Assembly: GCF_024220175.1 (NCBI RefSeq)
Contig: NZ_CP098502.1
Location: 2,480,001 to 2,544,000, forward strand
Direction: 5' to 3'
DNA length: 64,000 nt
DNA from: Paraconexibacter antarcticus
Lineage (GTDB): Bacteria; Actinomycetota; Thermoleophilia; Solirubrobacterales; Solirubrobacteraceae
Below are positions 8,253 to 15,547 of the stretch, in pieces. Each line of letters begins with the position of its first letter. The first letter of the stretch is position 1. The notes under the pieces were generated by a model. The model was not told the DNA's origin and searched no databases. It saw only the letters and a list, made by a program, of their open reading frames with translations. A program made the translations under genes and the position numbers.

Positions 8253-9434
8253 GTGAGCCCTTCCGGCGCAGAGTTCCTCAAGCAGGTCAAGAGCAGCATC
8301 GACGAGGTCGACCCCTCCGAGGTCAACCAGCTCGTCCACGAAGGCGTGACGATCGTCGACGTCCGTGAGACCGAGGAGGTGACCGCGGGCAAGCTTCCGG
8401 GCGCCGCCCACATCCCGCGCGGCTTCCTCGAGTCCCGCATCGAGTCGGTGGCCCCCGACCGCGGCCAGCGGGTGATCCTCTACTGCGCCTCCGGCAACCG
8501 CTCGGCCTACGCCGCGAACACCCTCGTGCGCGACATGGGCTACGAGAACGTCCAGTCGATGACCGGCGGCTACACGCTGTGGAAGGACCGCGGCTACGAG
8601 GTCGAGGTCCCCTTCGCGTTCAAGCCCGACCAGCGCCAGCGCTACAGCCGCCACTTCCTGCTGCCCGAGGTGGGCGAGGAGGGCCAGCGCAAGCTCCTGG
8701 AGTCGAAGGTCCTCCTGCTCGGCGCGGGCGGCCTGGGCTCCCCGACCGCGCTGTACCTCGCGGCGGCGGGCGTCGGCACGCTCGGCCTCGTCGACGACGA
8801 CGTCGTGGACATCTCGAACCTCCAGCGCCAGGTCATCCACCGCACCGACACGGTCGACCTCCCGAAGGTCGACTCGGCCGAGCAGGCGATCAACGCCCTG
8901 AACCCCGACGTGACGGTGAAGAAGTACGAGACCCGCCTCGACGCCTCCAACATCATGGAGATCATCAAGGGCTACGACATCATCGTCGACGGCGTCGACA
9001 ATTTCCCGACGCGCTACCTCCTCAACGACGCCTCGGTGCGCCTGAAGATCCCGGTCGTAAGCGCGGCGATCCTCGGCTTCGAGGGTCAGCTCAGCGTCTT
9101 CGCGCCGTACGAGGGGCCGTGCTACCGCTGCCTCTTCCGCGTGCCGCCGCCCGCCGAGCTCGCGCCCTCCTGCGGCGCCAACGGCGTCCTCGGCGTGCTC
9201 CCGGGCACGATGGGCCTGCTCCAGGCGACCGAGGTCATGAAGCTCATCATCGGTGCCGGCTCGCCGCTCATCGGCCGCCTGCTCATGTACGACGCGCTCG
9301 ACGCGTCGACGAGCGAGGTCAAGATCCGGCGCGACCCGGAGTGCCCCGTCTGCTCCCGCGAGCCGGGGGCCATCACCGACGAGGAGATGGGCGTCTTCCC
9401 CGACTACGAGGCGTTCTGCGCCGCGGCGGGGTAG
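8253..9434 (+). CDS. MoeZ/MoeB/ThiF-type sulfur-carrier activating enzyme with N-terminal rhodanese
   Basis: The 393-residue protein joins two domains. Residues about 15-115 form a rhodanese domain with active Cys78 in YCASGNRSAY. Residues about 125-390 form a ThiF/MoeB adenylyltransferase with GAGGLGSPTA (157-166), DDDVVDISNLQRQ, a conserved Cys (ELAPSCGANGVLG), and two CxxC zinc knuckles (CYRC, CPVC). It should adenylate the C-terminal Gly of the adjacent CysO and load sulfur onto it. In Mycobacterium MoeZ the rhodanese is C-terminal; here the order is reversed. The GTG start has AGGTGA 8 bases upstream. Confidence 0.9.
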   Translation: MSPSGAEFLKQVKSSIDEVDPSEVNQLVHEGVTIVDVRETEEVTAGKLPGAAHIPRGFLESRIESVAPDRGQRVILYCASGNRSAYAANTLVRDMGYENVQSMTGGYTLWKDRGYEVEVPFAFKPDQRQRYSRHFLLPEVGEEGQRKLLESKVLLLGAGGLGSPTALYLAAAGVGTLGLVDDDVVDISNLQRQVIHRTDTVDLPKVDSAEQAINALNPDVTVKKYETRLDASNIMEIIKGYDIIVDGVDNFPTRYLLNDASVRLKIPVVSAAILGFEGQLSVFAPYEGPCYRCLFRVPPPAELAPSCGANGVLGVLPGTMGLLQATEVMKLIIGAGSPLIGRLLMYDALDASTSEVKIRRDPECPVCSREPGAITDEEMGVFPDYEAFCAAAG

Positions 9435-9529
9435 CGTCCCCGCCCGTCCCCGCACCCGCGCGCGCGGCGGCCCTCCGCCGCGCCGCCGCCCGCTCCTTCC
9501 TTCCCAAGCCACCCCAGAGGACCAACACC

Positions 9530-9805
9530 ATGGCCACCATCCGCATTCCCCCCGTCCTGCGCCCGTCCGTGGGCGGCGAGCGTGAGGTCACCGCCGACGG
9601 CGACACGATCGAGGCCGTCCTGCGGTCCCTCACCGAGGCGCACCCCGAGACCGAGGCGCAGATCTTCGGCTCCGACGGCGACCTGAACCGGTACGTGAAC
9701 GTGTACCTCAACGACGAGGACGTGCGCGTCCTCGACGGCCTGCAGACGGCGGTCGGCGCGGGCGACTCGCTCGTCATCCTGCCGGCGATGGCCGGCGGCC
9801 GGTAA
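9530..9805 (+). CDS. cysO: CysO/ThiS/MoaD-family sulfur carrier protein, C-terminus GGR
   Basis: A 91-residue beta-grasp protein next to its activating enzyme and CysM. It shows the MoaD/CysO pattern (IRIPPVLRP, VNVYLNDEDVR, DSLVILPAMAGG). Such carriers are thiocarboxylated on the last Gly and give sulfur to CysM. Here the reading frame ends Gly-Gly-Arg-stop (9791-9805), so the Gly-Gly is not terminal; the extra Arg must be removed before adenylation, perhaps by the Mec-type protease at 11242. AGAGG precedes the ATG. Confidence 0.88.
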   Translation: MATIRIPPVLRPSVGGEREVTADGDTIEAVLRSLTEAHPETEAQIFGSDGDLNRYVNVYLNDEDVRVLDGLQTAVGAGDSLVILPAMAGGR

Positions 9806-9914
9806 CCCCGCCGCGGGACCGCCGGCGGGCCCGCAGCGTGCCCGTCACGCGCCCGCAGTGAACCGGTGGCGGCCGCGTGGCGCGTACGCATGTTCGGCGC
9901 CCGCGGACCCTGGC

Positions 9915-9930
9915 TACACTTTATGAAGTA
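9915..9930 (+). promoter_or_regulatory. -10 box and operator-like motif of the sulfur locus (copy 2)
   Basis: TACACTTTATGAAGTA runs from a -10 box (TACACT) directly to the A of the cysM ATG at 9930, so the transcript is leaderless or nearly so. It matches the moeB promoter motif at 8208-8223 at 13 of 16 positions. I infer a common sulfur- or redox-responsive regulator. Confidence 0.55.
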
Positions 9931-10904
9931 TGGGTCAGCTCCCGCTCCAGAACCGTCCCTGCGGTGGTCGCTACAGCGACATCGTCGCCGCGATCGGTAA
10001 CACCCCGCTCGTCGAGCTCAAGCGCCTTTCGCCGAAGCCCGGCGTCCGCATCTGGGCCAAGCTCGAGTCGCACAACCCGACGGGCTCGGTGAAGGACCGC
10101 GTCGCGCGGGCGCTCATCGAGGACGCGGAGGAGAAGGGCATGATCGGCCCGGGCACGACGATCCTCGAGCCGACCTCCGGCAACACCGGCATCTCGCTCG
10201 CGATGATCTGCAGCCGCAAGGGCTACAAGCTCCGCGTCGTCATGCCCGACAACGTCACGCAGGAGCGCACGCAGCTCCTGAAGATGTACGGCGCCGAGAT
10301 CGTCTACTCGCCCGGCAACCTGGGCTCCAACGGCGCGGTCGCCATGGCGCAGGAGCTCGCGGCCGAGGACCCCACGATCTACATGCCGTACCAGTACGGC
10401 AACCCCGCCAACCCGCTCGCGCACTACAACGGCACCGCGGTCGAGATCCTCGAGGAGCTCGACGGCCAGGTCGACGCGTTCGTCGCGGGCCTCGGCACGG
10501 GCGGCACGCTCATGGGCAACGGCCGTCGCTTCAAGGAGGAGCTCGGCGACCGCGTGAAGATCGTCGCCGCCGAGCCGATGCAGGGTGAGCCCGTGCAGGG
10601 CCTGCGCTCCCTCGACGACGGCTTCATCCCGCCGATCATCGACCTGAGCGTCCTGGACCGGAAGATCTTCGTGACGAACCACGACGCGATCGTGTGGACG
10701 CGTCGCCTCCTCGACGAGGAGGGCGTCTTCGCCGGCGTGTCGAGCGGGGCCATCGCGTCGATCGCCGTGCGCATGGCGAACGAGATGGACGAGGGCAACA
10801 TCGTCTTCATCGTCTGCGACGACGGCTGGAAGTACCTGAGCTCCGGCGTGTACACGCTGCCCGTCGACGAGGTCGCGAACCTCGATTCGACAATTTGGTG
10901 GTGA
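9930..10904 (+). CDS. cysM: CysO-dependent cysteine synthase
   Basis: A 324-residue PLP enzyme of the O-acetyl/phosphoserine sulfhydrylase family. PLP Lys is K55 in HNPTGSVKDR; the substrate loop TSGNTG follows, and GLGTGGTLMG binds the cofactor phosphate. The tail ends in WKYLSSGVYTLPVDE...TIWW, resembling the long C-terminus of Mycobacterium CysM that closes on the active site. With CysO, the activating enzyme and Mec nearby, it should use CysO thiocarboxylate and O-phosphoserine to make CysO-cysteine. Confidence 0.92.
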   Translation: MGQLPLQNRPCGGRYSDIVAAIGNTPLVELKRLSPKPGVRIWAKLESHNPTGSVKDRVARALIEDAEEKGMIGPGTTILEPTSGNTGISLAMICSRKGYKLRVVMPDNVTQERTQLLKMYGAEIVYSPGNLGSNGAVAMAQELAAEDPTIYMPYQYGNPANPLAHYNGTAVEILEELDGQVDAFVAGLGTGGTLMGNGRRFKEELGDRVKIVAAEPMQGEPVQGLRSLDDGFIPPIIDLSVLDRKIFVTNHDAIVWTRRLLDEEGVFAGVSSGAIASIAVRMANEMDEGNIVFIVCDDGWKYLSSGVYTLPVDEVANLDSTIWW

Positions 10905-10947
10905 GTGAGCCAAAACGCGCCACCTTGCGTTAACCCAATCAGACCCC

Positions 10948-10974
10948 GACCCGCCTACGATGTGCAGGCGGGTC
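10948..10974 (+). promoter_or_regulatory. hairpin overlapping the tatA -10 box
   Basis: GACCCGCCT and AGGCGGGTC form a perfect 9-bp inverted repeat with a 9-base loop; TACGAT (10956-10961), a likely -10 box for tatA, sits across the left arm and loop. It may act as a weak terminator of cysM or as an operator for tatA. Confidence 0.4.
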
Positions 10975-11003
10975 CTGAAGATCAACGACAAGGTTGTGAC
11001 GCA

Positions 11004-11186
11004 ATGCCGAACGTCGGCCCCATGGAACTCATCATCGTCCTCGCGATCGCGCTGATCGTGCTGGGCCCCAAGAAGCTCCCCGAAGTCGGCAAGTCCGTCG
11101 GCAAGGGCATGCGCGAGTTCAAGGACGCCCTCAGTGGCGACAGCGACTCCGACAAGGACGATCGCGCCGCCCTGAAGTCCGAGTAG
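11004..11186 (+). CDS. tatA: Sec-independent translocase subunit TatA
   Basis: A 60-residue protein with one N-terminal helix (MELIIVLAIALIVLGPKKLPEVGKS split across residues 7-31), the conserved Gly-Pro-Lys-Lys-Leu-Pro turn, an amphipathic helix with GKGMREFKDAL, and an acidic, basic-mixed tail. TatA oligomers form the translocation path for folded proteins. It stands alone, without tatB or tatC, in the middle of the cysO-cysM-mec locus. A hairpin at 11198-11223 follows. Confidence 0.93.
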   Translation: MPNVGPMELIIVLAIALIVLGPKKLPEVGKSVGKGMREFKDALSGDSDSDKDDRAALKSE

Positions 11187-11197
11187 CGCCCACTGCT

Positions 11198-11223
11198 TGC
11201 GCCGCGCGGACCCGCGCGGCGCA
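11198..11223 (+). terminator. 11-bp perfect GC hairpin
   Basis: TGCGCCGCGCG, loop gacc, CGCGCGGCGCA, twelve bases after the tatA stop and just before the mec promoter. No U-tract. Confidence 0.7.
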
Positions 11224-11228
11224 GTTAG

Positions 11229-11234
11229 TAGGTT
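11229..11234 (+). promoter_or_regulatory. -10 box TAGGTT, leaderless
   Basis: TAGGTT is followed by 7 bases and the GTG at 11242, supporting that start for the JAMM protease gene. Confidence 0.55.
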
Positions 11235-11241
11235 CAGGGTC

Positions 11242-11643
11242 GTGAAGATCGACCAGTCCCTGCTCCAGGTCGTCATCGACCACGCGCTGCGCGACGCGCC
11301 GAACGAGTGCTGCGGCATGCTCGCCGTCCGCGACGGCGTGGCCGAGAAGGTCTACGAGCTCGAGAACGCCCAGCCGAGCCCGTTCCGCTTCGAGATCGAG
11401 CCGAAGGTGCTCCGGGAGACCTACCTCGCGATCGACGACGCCGGCGCGGACATGGTCATCTACCACTCGCATACGCGCTCGGACCCGGTGCCCTCGCCGA
11501 CCGACGTGAACTTCGGGGTCAACTGGCCCGGGGTCGAGTGGCTCATCGTCGGGACGAAGGGCGAGGTGACCGTCCGCAGCTGGCTCATCTCCCCGCAGGG
11601 CGACGTGACCGAGGTCCCCGTCGAGGTGACCGGAGGCGGATGA
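11242..11643 (+). CDS. mec: Mec-type JAMM/MPN+ metalloprotease of the CysO pathway
   Basis: A 133-residue JAMM protease. The catalytic Glu is E22 (APNECCGML) and the zinc motif is H75-x-H77-x7-S85-xx-D88 (YHSHTRSDPVPSPTD), all intact. In Mycobacterium, Mec cleaves CysO-cysteine to free cysteine. In this locus CysO ends Gly-Gly-Arg, so the enzyme may also trim that Arg. It is 4-base coupled (ATGA) to the zinc-ribbon gene that follows. The GTG start is set by the -10 box 7 bases upstream; an upstream ATG would read through the terminator hairpin. Confidence 0.9.
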   Translation: MKIDQSLLQVVIDHALRDAPNECCGMLAVRDGVAEKVYELENAQPSPFRFEIEPKVLRETYLAIDDAGADMVIYHSHTRSDPVPSPTDVNFGVNWPGVEWLIVGTKGEVTVRSWLISPQGDVTEVPVEVTGGG

Positions 11644-12140
11644 CCGCGTCCGAGCCCCTCGTCTGCCCGCGCTGCGCGACGACGCACGCCCTCGACGAGC
11701 GGTTCTGCCCGGACTGCGGGATGCCCCTCGTCTACGCGGGGACCACCGGCGTCGACCAGCCCGTGACCGCGGCGCACGCCCGGGCCCGCAAGGTGAAGCG
11801 GCAGTACCTCGACGGTGAGCTCGTCCGGGTCGCCGTCGCGCAGCACCAGGCCGAGGCCGAGATGATCCAGGGCCTCCTCCTCGAGGAGGGCGTCGCGTCG
11901 ATGACCCGCCGCGCTCGCGGCTTCGACGTCCCCGACATGCTCGCGGCGGGGCCCCGCGACGTCCTCGTGCCGGAGGGTGGGGCCGCGGCGGCCCGCGAGA
12001 TCCTGCTGGCGGCCGACGTCACCACCGGCGATCAGGGGCGCGGGCCGATCGACGCACCCTGGCGCATCGCGGCCGGCCTGGCGCTCGCGATCCTCGTCGT
12101 CGCGCTCGTCCTCTGGGTCGGGACGATCCTCACGACGTGA
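11640..12140 (+). CDS. zinc-ribbon protein with DUF2007-like domain and C-terminal membrane helix
   Basis: A 166-residue protein. Residues 9-28 hold a double CxxC zinc ribbon (CPRCATTH...FCPDCGMPL). The middle (ELVRVAVAQHQAEAEMIQGLLLEEGVAS with a DVLVPEGGAAAAREIL end) resembles the DUF2007 putative signal-transducing fold related to PII. A single transmembrane helix (about 145-163) ends the protein. Its start codon overlaps the mec stop, so it is co-transcribed. The role is unknown. Confidence 0.7.
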   Translation: MTASEPLVCPRCATTHALDERFCPDCGMPLVYAGTTGVDQPVTAAHARARKVKRQYLDGELVRVAVAQHQAEAEMIQGLLLEEGVASMTRRARGFDVPDMLAAGPRDVLVPEGGAAAAREILLAADVTTGDQGRGPIDAPWRIAAGLALAILVVALVLWVGTILTT

Positions 12141-12159
12141 GGGCCCGCACCGCGGCGGG

Positions 12160-12915
12160 CTACTGCTGCCCGGCGAGGCGCGCGAGGTGGGTGCGCCAGA
12201 GGCCCCCGGCGTTGACGAGCGAGGTGCCGAAGGCACGCTCGAGCGCGCTCTCGGGACTGCCGTCCGGCAGCCGGCAGGCGATCGAGACGACGTGCTGCTC
12301 GCCGCGCTCCTGGGCCAGGAGGTCCAGGACGCTGCCGCCGAGCAGGAGCGCGTCCTTCACCGAGGGCGGGAAGGACGGCTCGCCGCCCTCGCGCAGGCGC
12401 CGGGCGATCGCCGGGCGCGCGTAGGGCGTCTGGCCGCCGAAGAACTGGCCCGCGCCGGCCCACAGCCACGCCCAGCGCAGCATGTGGCGGACCGACCGGG
12501 CGCGGAACGGGGGCGGCAGGTCGGGGTTGTTGTGCCCGACGACGAGCTGGGCGTACAGGGCGGCGGGGGCGAGGGTCGCCATCTCGTGCGATCCGGGGAC
12601 GTTCGACGCCCGTGCGTCGGCGTGACGGGGCGCGAGCAGGTGCATGCTGTCGGTGGTCGGCCAGCCGACGAGGTAGCGGCGGGCGGCCGGGCTCGTCAGG
12701 CGCATGATGAGACCGAGCTCGGGCTGGGCCGCGTAGAGCTGCGCGCGGGTCCCGTGGAGGACGACGTCGACGACCTCCGGCAGGTCGGGGAAGAGGCGGC
12801 CGAGCCGCTGACGGGTGCCCTCGAGCAGCTCGAGGACCGCGACGACGTCGCCTGAGTCGACCGAGTCGTGACGCGCCGCGAAGTGCGGCGAGTCGGTCTC
12901 CTCCCAGCTGCTCAC
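12160..12915 (-). CDS. conserved hypothetical protein
   Basis: A 251-residue protein without signal peptide or membrane helix. It starts at a GTG that overlaps the stop of the upstream DUF1152-like gene (GTGA), so the two form an operon. The layout (an HFAARH start, VVDVVLHGTRAQL, then GSHEMATLAPAALYAQLVVGHN) recalls secreted or cytosolic peptidase MA-like folds, but the HExxH motif is not present, so activity is unlikely or different. I cannot assign a function. Confidence 0.6.
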   Translation of the reverse strand: MSSWEETDSPHFAARHDSVDSGDVVAVLELLEGTRQRLGRLFPDLPEVVDVVLHGTRAQLYAAQPELGLIMRLTSPAARRYLVGWPTTDSMHLLAPRHADARASNVPGSHEMATLAPAALYAQLVVGHNNPDLPPPFRARSVRHMLRWAWLWAGAGQFFGGQTPYARPAIARRLREGGEPSFPPSVKDALLLGGSVLDLLAQERGEQHVVSIACRLPDGSPESALERAFGTSLVNAGGLWRTHLARLAGQQ

Positions 12916-13802
12916 GGGAGCGGGTCCGGCACGGTGCCGGCCGCGGCGGCGTCGCGCTCGTAGGCGAGCTCGGTCCGGATGCCGCGCGCCTCGAGCAGCC
13001 GGTCGGCGTCCGCGAGCGTGCCGTCCGGGTCGAGCGCCGCCGCGAGGCGGGCGGGGCCGGCGAGGGCCGCGCCGACGTCGAACAGGCACAGGCGCCCGCC
13101 CAGCTCGGTGAGCTCGACGAGACGGCGGCCGCCGCGGATCGGCCGCTCGCCGCGATCGCCGCGGGCGCAGGCGATCGCCATCGCGCTCGCCTCGGTCGGG
13201 ACGGTGACGGCGGCCGCGGCGAGCCGGGGGAGGAGCTCGGCGGGCAGCTTGATGCGGTCGACCGGGGCGCTGGTCGCCTCGAGCTCCGCCAGCCGCTCGG
13301 CGACCTCGGCGGGCTTCAGCTCCCCGTCGCAGCCCGCGCCGAAGAGCGCGCCGAGCACCGGGACACCGGCGGCCGCGCAGGCCGGGCCGGCGGCGAGCAG
13401 GACGGCGTCGGCGAGGGGGCTCGCCAGGCCGGCCTCGCCGCCGTGGGCGAGGACGTCCCCGCCGACGTCGAGGAGCACGACGAGGTCGGCGCCGCGCTGC
13501 CGCGCCGCATCTGCGAGGGCGCGGCCCACGGCGGCCGGCCCGGCGTTCGGGTCGACGAGCACGGTGGGGCGGCCGAGGAACCCGGCCATCCGGGCTTCGG
13601 CGAACGCGAAGCCGCCCGGTCCGGTGGTGTCCGGCCCGGCGACGGCGACCGCGAGGTTGAGGGGCTCGGCGCCGACGACCTCGCCCAGACGGCGCGGGCC
13701 GGGGAGCGGGTCGACCGGCCGGCGCTCCCAGGTGAGGCCCCCGACGACCGTCTCGAGGCCGCAGGCGGCGTGCGCCCAGACGGCGAAGGCGAGGGCGCCC
13801 AC
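12912..13802 (-). CDS. DUF1152-like protein
   Basis: The frame encodes about 296 residues from the first GTG, but a conserved nucleotide-binding-like stretch IGIGGGGDVVGAL lies just upstream in the same frame, so the real start is earlier. No ATG or GTG exists there; CTG at 13886 is a candidate. The Gly-rich start, the VVLLDVGGDVLAHGGEAGLASPLADA segment (split here) and overall length resemble DUF1152, a family of unknown function. Downstream it overlaps the 12160-12915 gene. Confidence 0.6.
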   Translation of the reverse strand: MGALAFAVWAHAACGLETVVGGLTWERRPVDPLPGPRRLGEVVGAEPLNLAVAVAGPDTTGPGGFAFAEARMAGFLGRPTVLVDPNAGPAAVGRALADAARQRGADLVVLLDVGGDVLAHGGEAGLASPLADAVLLAAGPACAAAGVPVLGALFGAGCDGELKPAEVAERLAELEATSAPVDRIKLPAELLPRLAAAAVTVPTEASAMAIACARGDRGERPIRGGRRLVELTELGGRLCLFDVGAALAGPARLAAALDPDGTLADADRLLEARGIRTELAYERDAAAAGTVPDPLP

Positions 13803-13900
13803 GACGTCGCCCCCGCCACCGATGCCGATGCACAGCGCGCGGGTGGCGCGTGCGACCGGATCGGGGACGGGGGCGGAGGTCGACAGGTTGCGCGGTACGG

Positions 13901-14533
13901 CTAGACCAGCGAGGGGATGTTCGCGCCCTCGCAGATGGCCTGGATGGAGGCCGAGGCGCCGGCGAACTCGTCGTCGTTGAGGACGGGCGTGCCCTCGAAC
14001 GGCAGATCACGCGTGATCTCGAGCCAGGAGCGGCAGCCACCGAACTCGTCACGGACCTTGACGGTCACCGGGCGCGGGATGCGGTACGTGCGGAGCAGCA
14101 GCACGTGCAGCGGCTCGCGGCGCTTCCACGAGAGGCGCTTCTCCGCGTAGTCCGTGGTCCACACGTAGTACGGGGAGAGGTCGCAGACGATCCGCGGGTC
14201 CGACACCGTGAAATGCGCGGCGACCTCGGCCCAGGCACGGACGCGCACGCGGTCCGGCTGCGGGATCCCGCCGTCGCGCGTCAGCGCGTGCGCCGGAGGC
14301 TCACCGTCAGGCCAGACCCCCTCCTCGAGCGCGCGGCGCATCTCGGGCATGTGAGACGCGCGGACGAGGTCGTTGCGCTGATGGTCAAAGGTCGGATACA
14401 GGAAGAACCGTTCGTGCTCGAGCTCGAAGTGCTTGCCATCCTCGCGGATGCCACCCTTACGAAGCGTGAGAAGCTGCTCGCCCTCGGCGAGAGCACGGAC
14501 GGTGACCGCCCATTCCTTGAAAGCAATTGGCAT
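13901..14533 (-). CDS. DUF1802 family protein
   Basis: A 210-residue protein with the DUF1802 opening (PIAFKEWAVTVRALAEGEQ, LLTLRKGGIRE, FFLYPTFDHQR). Function unknown; the family is found in cyanobacteria and other bacteria. The ATG at 14533 gives a protein that starts at the conserved FKEW motif. It lies upstream of the DUF1152-like gene with about 100 bases between stop and that gene's first GTG. Confidence 0.75.
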   Translation of the reverse strand: MPIAFKEWAVTVRALAEGEQLLTLRKGGIREDGKHFELEHERFFLYPTFDHQRNDLVRASHMPEMRRALEEGVWPDGEPPAHALTRDGGIPQPDRVRVRAWAEVAAHFTVSDPRIVCDLSPYYVWTTDYAEKRLSWKRREPLHVLLLRTYRIPRPVTVKVRDEFGGCRSWLEITRDLPFEGTPVLNDDEFAGASASIQAICEGANIPSLV

Positions 14534-14778
14534 AACGAAGTCGGGGAGTTGGGAGACAGGGGAACGCGGGTCGCGGCGGCTGCGAGAAGCAAGCGGCGGC
14601 CCCGGCGCTGTCACATTGTCGCAAACAACGGTGCAAACCCCATAACTTCCCTGCAAATTGACACTTAAAGCTTGTGCATGCCTGGCGCGTAGACGCTCGA
14701 CCGGAGGGCGAACGCCCCAGATCGGGACCTGGACCGCCGGGCGAAACGCCGCCGGACGCCGTCCGGATCCGGCCGGCC
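14534..14778. other. intergenic region with an AT-richer pocket
   Basis: This gap separates the DUF1802 gene from the end of the methyltransferase gene, both on the minus strand, so it should carry the DUF1802 promoter. The segment 14606-14675 is clearly less GC-rich than its surroundings. TTGACA (plus strand) has no -10 box at the right distance and no plus-strand gene follows. No specific element can be named. Confidence 0.4.
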
Positions 14779-15534
14779 TCAGCGCCCGGCGCGCTCGCGG
14801 ACCGCGCGGCGCGCGCGGCGGGCGGCCCGCAGGGCGCGCTCGGCGAGGATCGAGCGGTCGACGGTCGTGCGCTCGAGCGTGAGGGTCCGCGCGGCGCCGG
14901 GGACCTTGCGCGCCCAGCCCCACGTCTCGTTCTCGATGCGGAACTCGCCGAAGGCGGGGTGCGGCCGCAGGAGCACGTCGAAGATCTCGCGGACGTGCGG
15001 TGTGACGATCTCGTCGGCCGAGAGGTTCGGCGGCCGCTCGACGCCGCTGCGTTCGTAGGACCAGTCGAGGTCGTCGAGGGCCATCCACGCCCCGGGGCGC
15101 ATGAGGCGCTCGGCGAGGAGGACCGCGAGGCCGTCGATGTGCCAGTCGTGCGAGCCGTCGAGCATGACGAAGTCGTAGGCGGGCTCGCAGTTGCCGGCCG
15201 CGTCGCTCCGGGCCTGGACCTGCTCCTTGAGCCACCAGGTGTAGGAGCTGTGGTCGACCCGGACGAAGGTCACGGCGCCCTCGAGCCCGGCGCGCGCGAC
15301 CGTCTCCTCCGGCGTGGGGGACTGGAAGTGGTAGCGGTCGACGGTCGTGACGGTCCCGCCGCCGTTCGCCGCCACCGCGGCCGCGAGGTAGGAGACCGAG
15401 GCCCCGTGGGCGGTCCCGAGCTCGAGGACGTCGCGGGCGCCCGCTTCGCGCACGTGGTCGTAGAGCGCGCGGCCGTGCCAGCGATCGATGAACGGGACGC
15501 CGTCGATGGCGTCCGCGACGCGGTGGAAGTCCAT
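14779..15534 (-). CDS. class I SAM-dependent methyltransferase
   Basis: A 251-residue protein with the methyltransferase_24 pattern: VLELGTAHGASVSYLA (motif I), VTTVDRYHF, a FVMLDGSHDW acidic loop and GAWMALDDLDW. Such enzymes often act on small molecules or glycan precursors; the acceptor cannot be read here. The ATG at 15534 is preferred over an ATG 33 bases upstream because it leaves a 13-base gap to the upstream dehydrogenase stop. The C-terminal tail is Arg/Ala-rich. Confidence 0.75.
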   Translation of the reverse strand: MDFHRVADAIDGVPFIDRWHGRALYDHVREAGARDVLELGTAHGASVSYLAAAVAANGGGTVTTVDRYHFQSPTPEETVARAGLEGAVTFVRVDHSSYTWWLKEQVQARSDAAGNCEPAYDFVMLDGSHDWHIDGLAVLLAERLMRPGAWMALDDLDWSYERSGVERPPNLSADEIVTPHVREIFDVLLRPHPAFGEFRIENETWGWARKVPGAARTLTLERTTVDRSILAERALRAARRARRAVRERAGR

Positions 15535-15547
15535 CGGCGCCCGGGTC

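Noticed and set aside
14650-14700. Plus-strand promoter at TTGACA
   Set aside because: No -10 box lies 16-18 bases downstream and no plus-strand gene follows.
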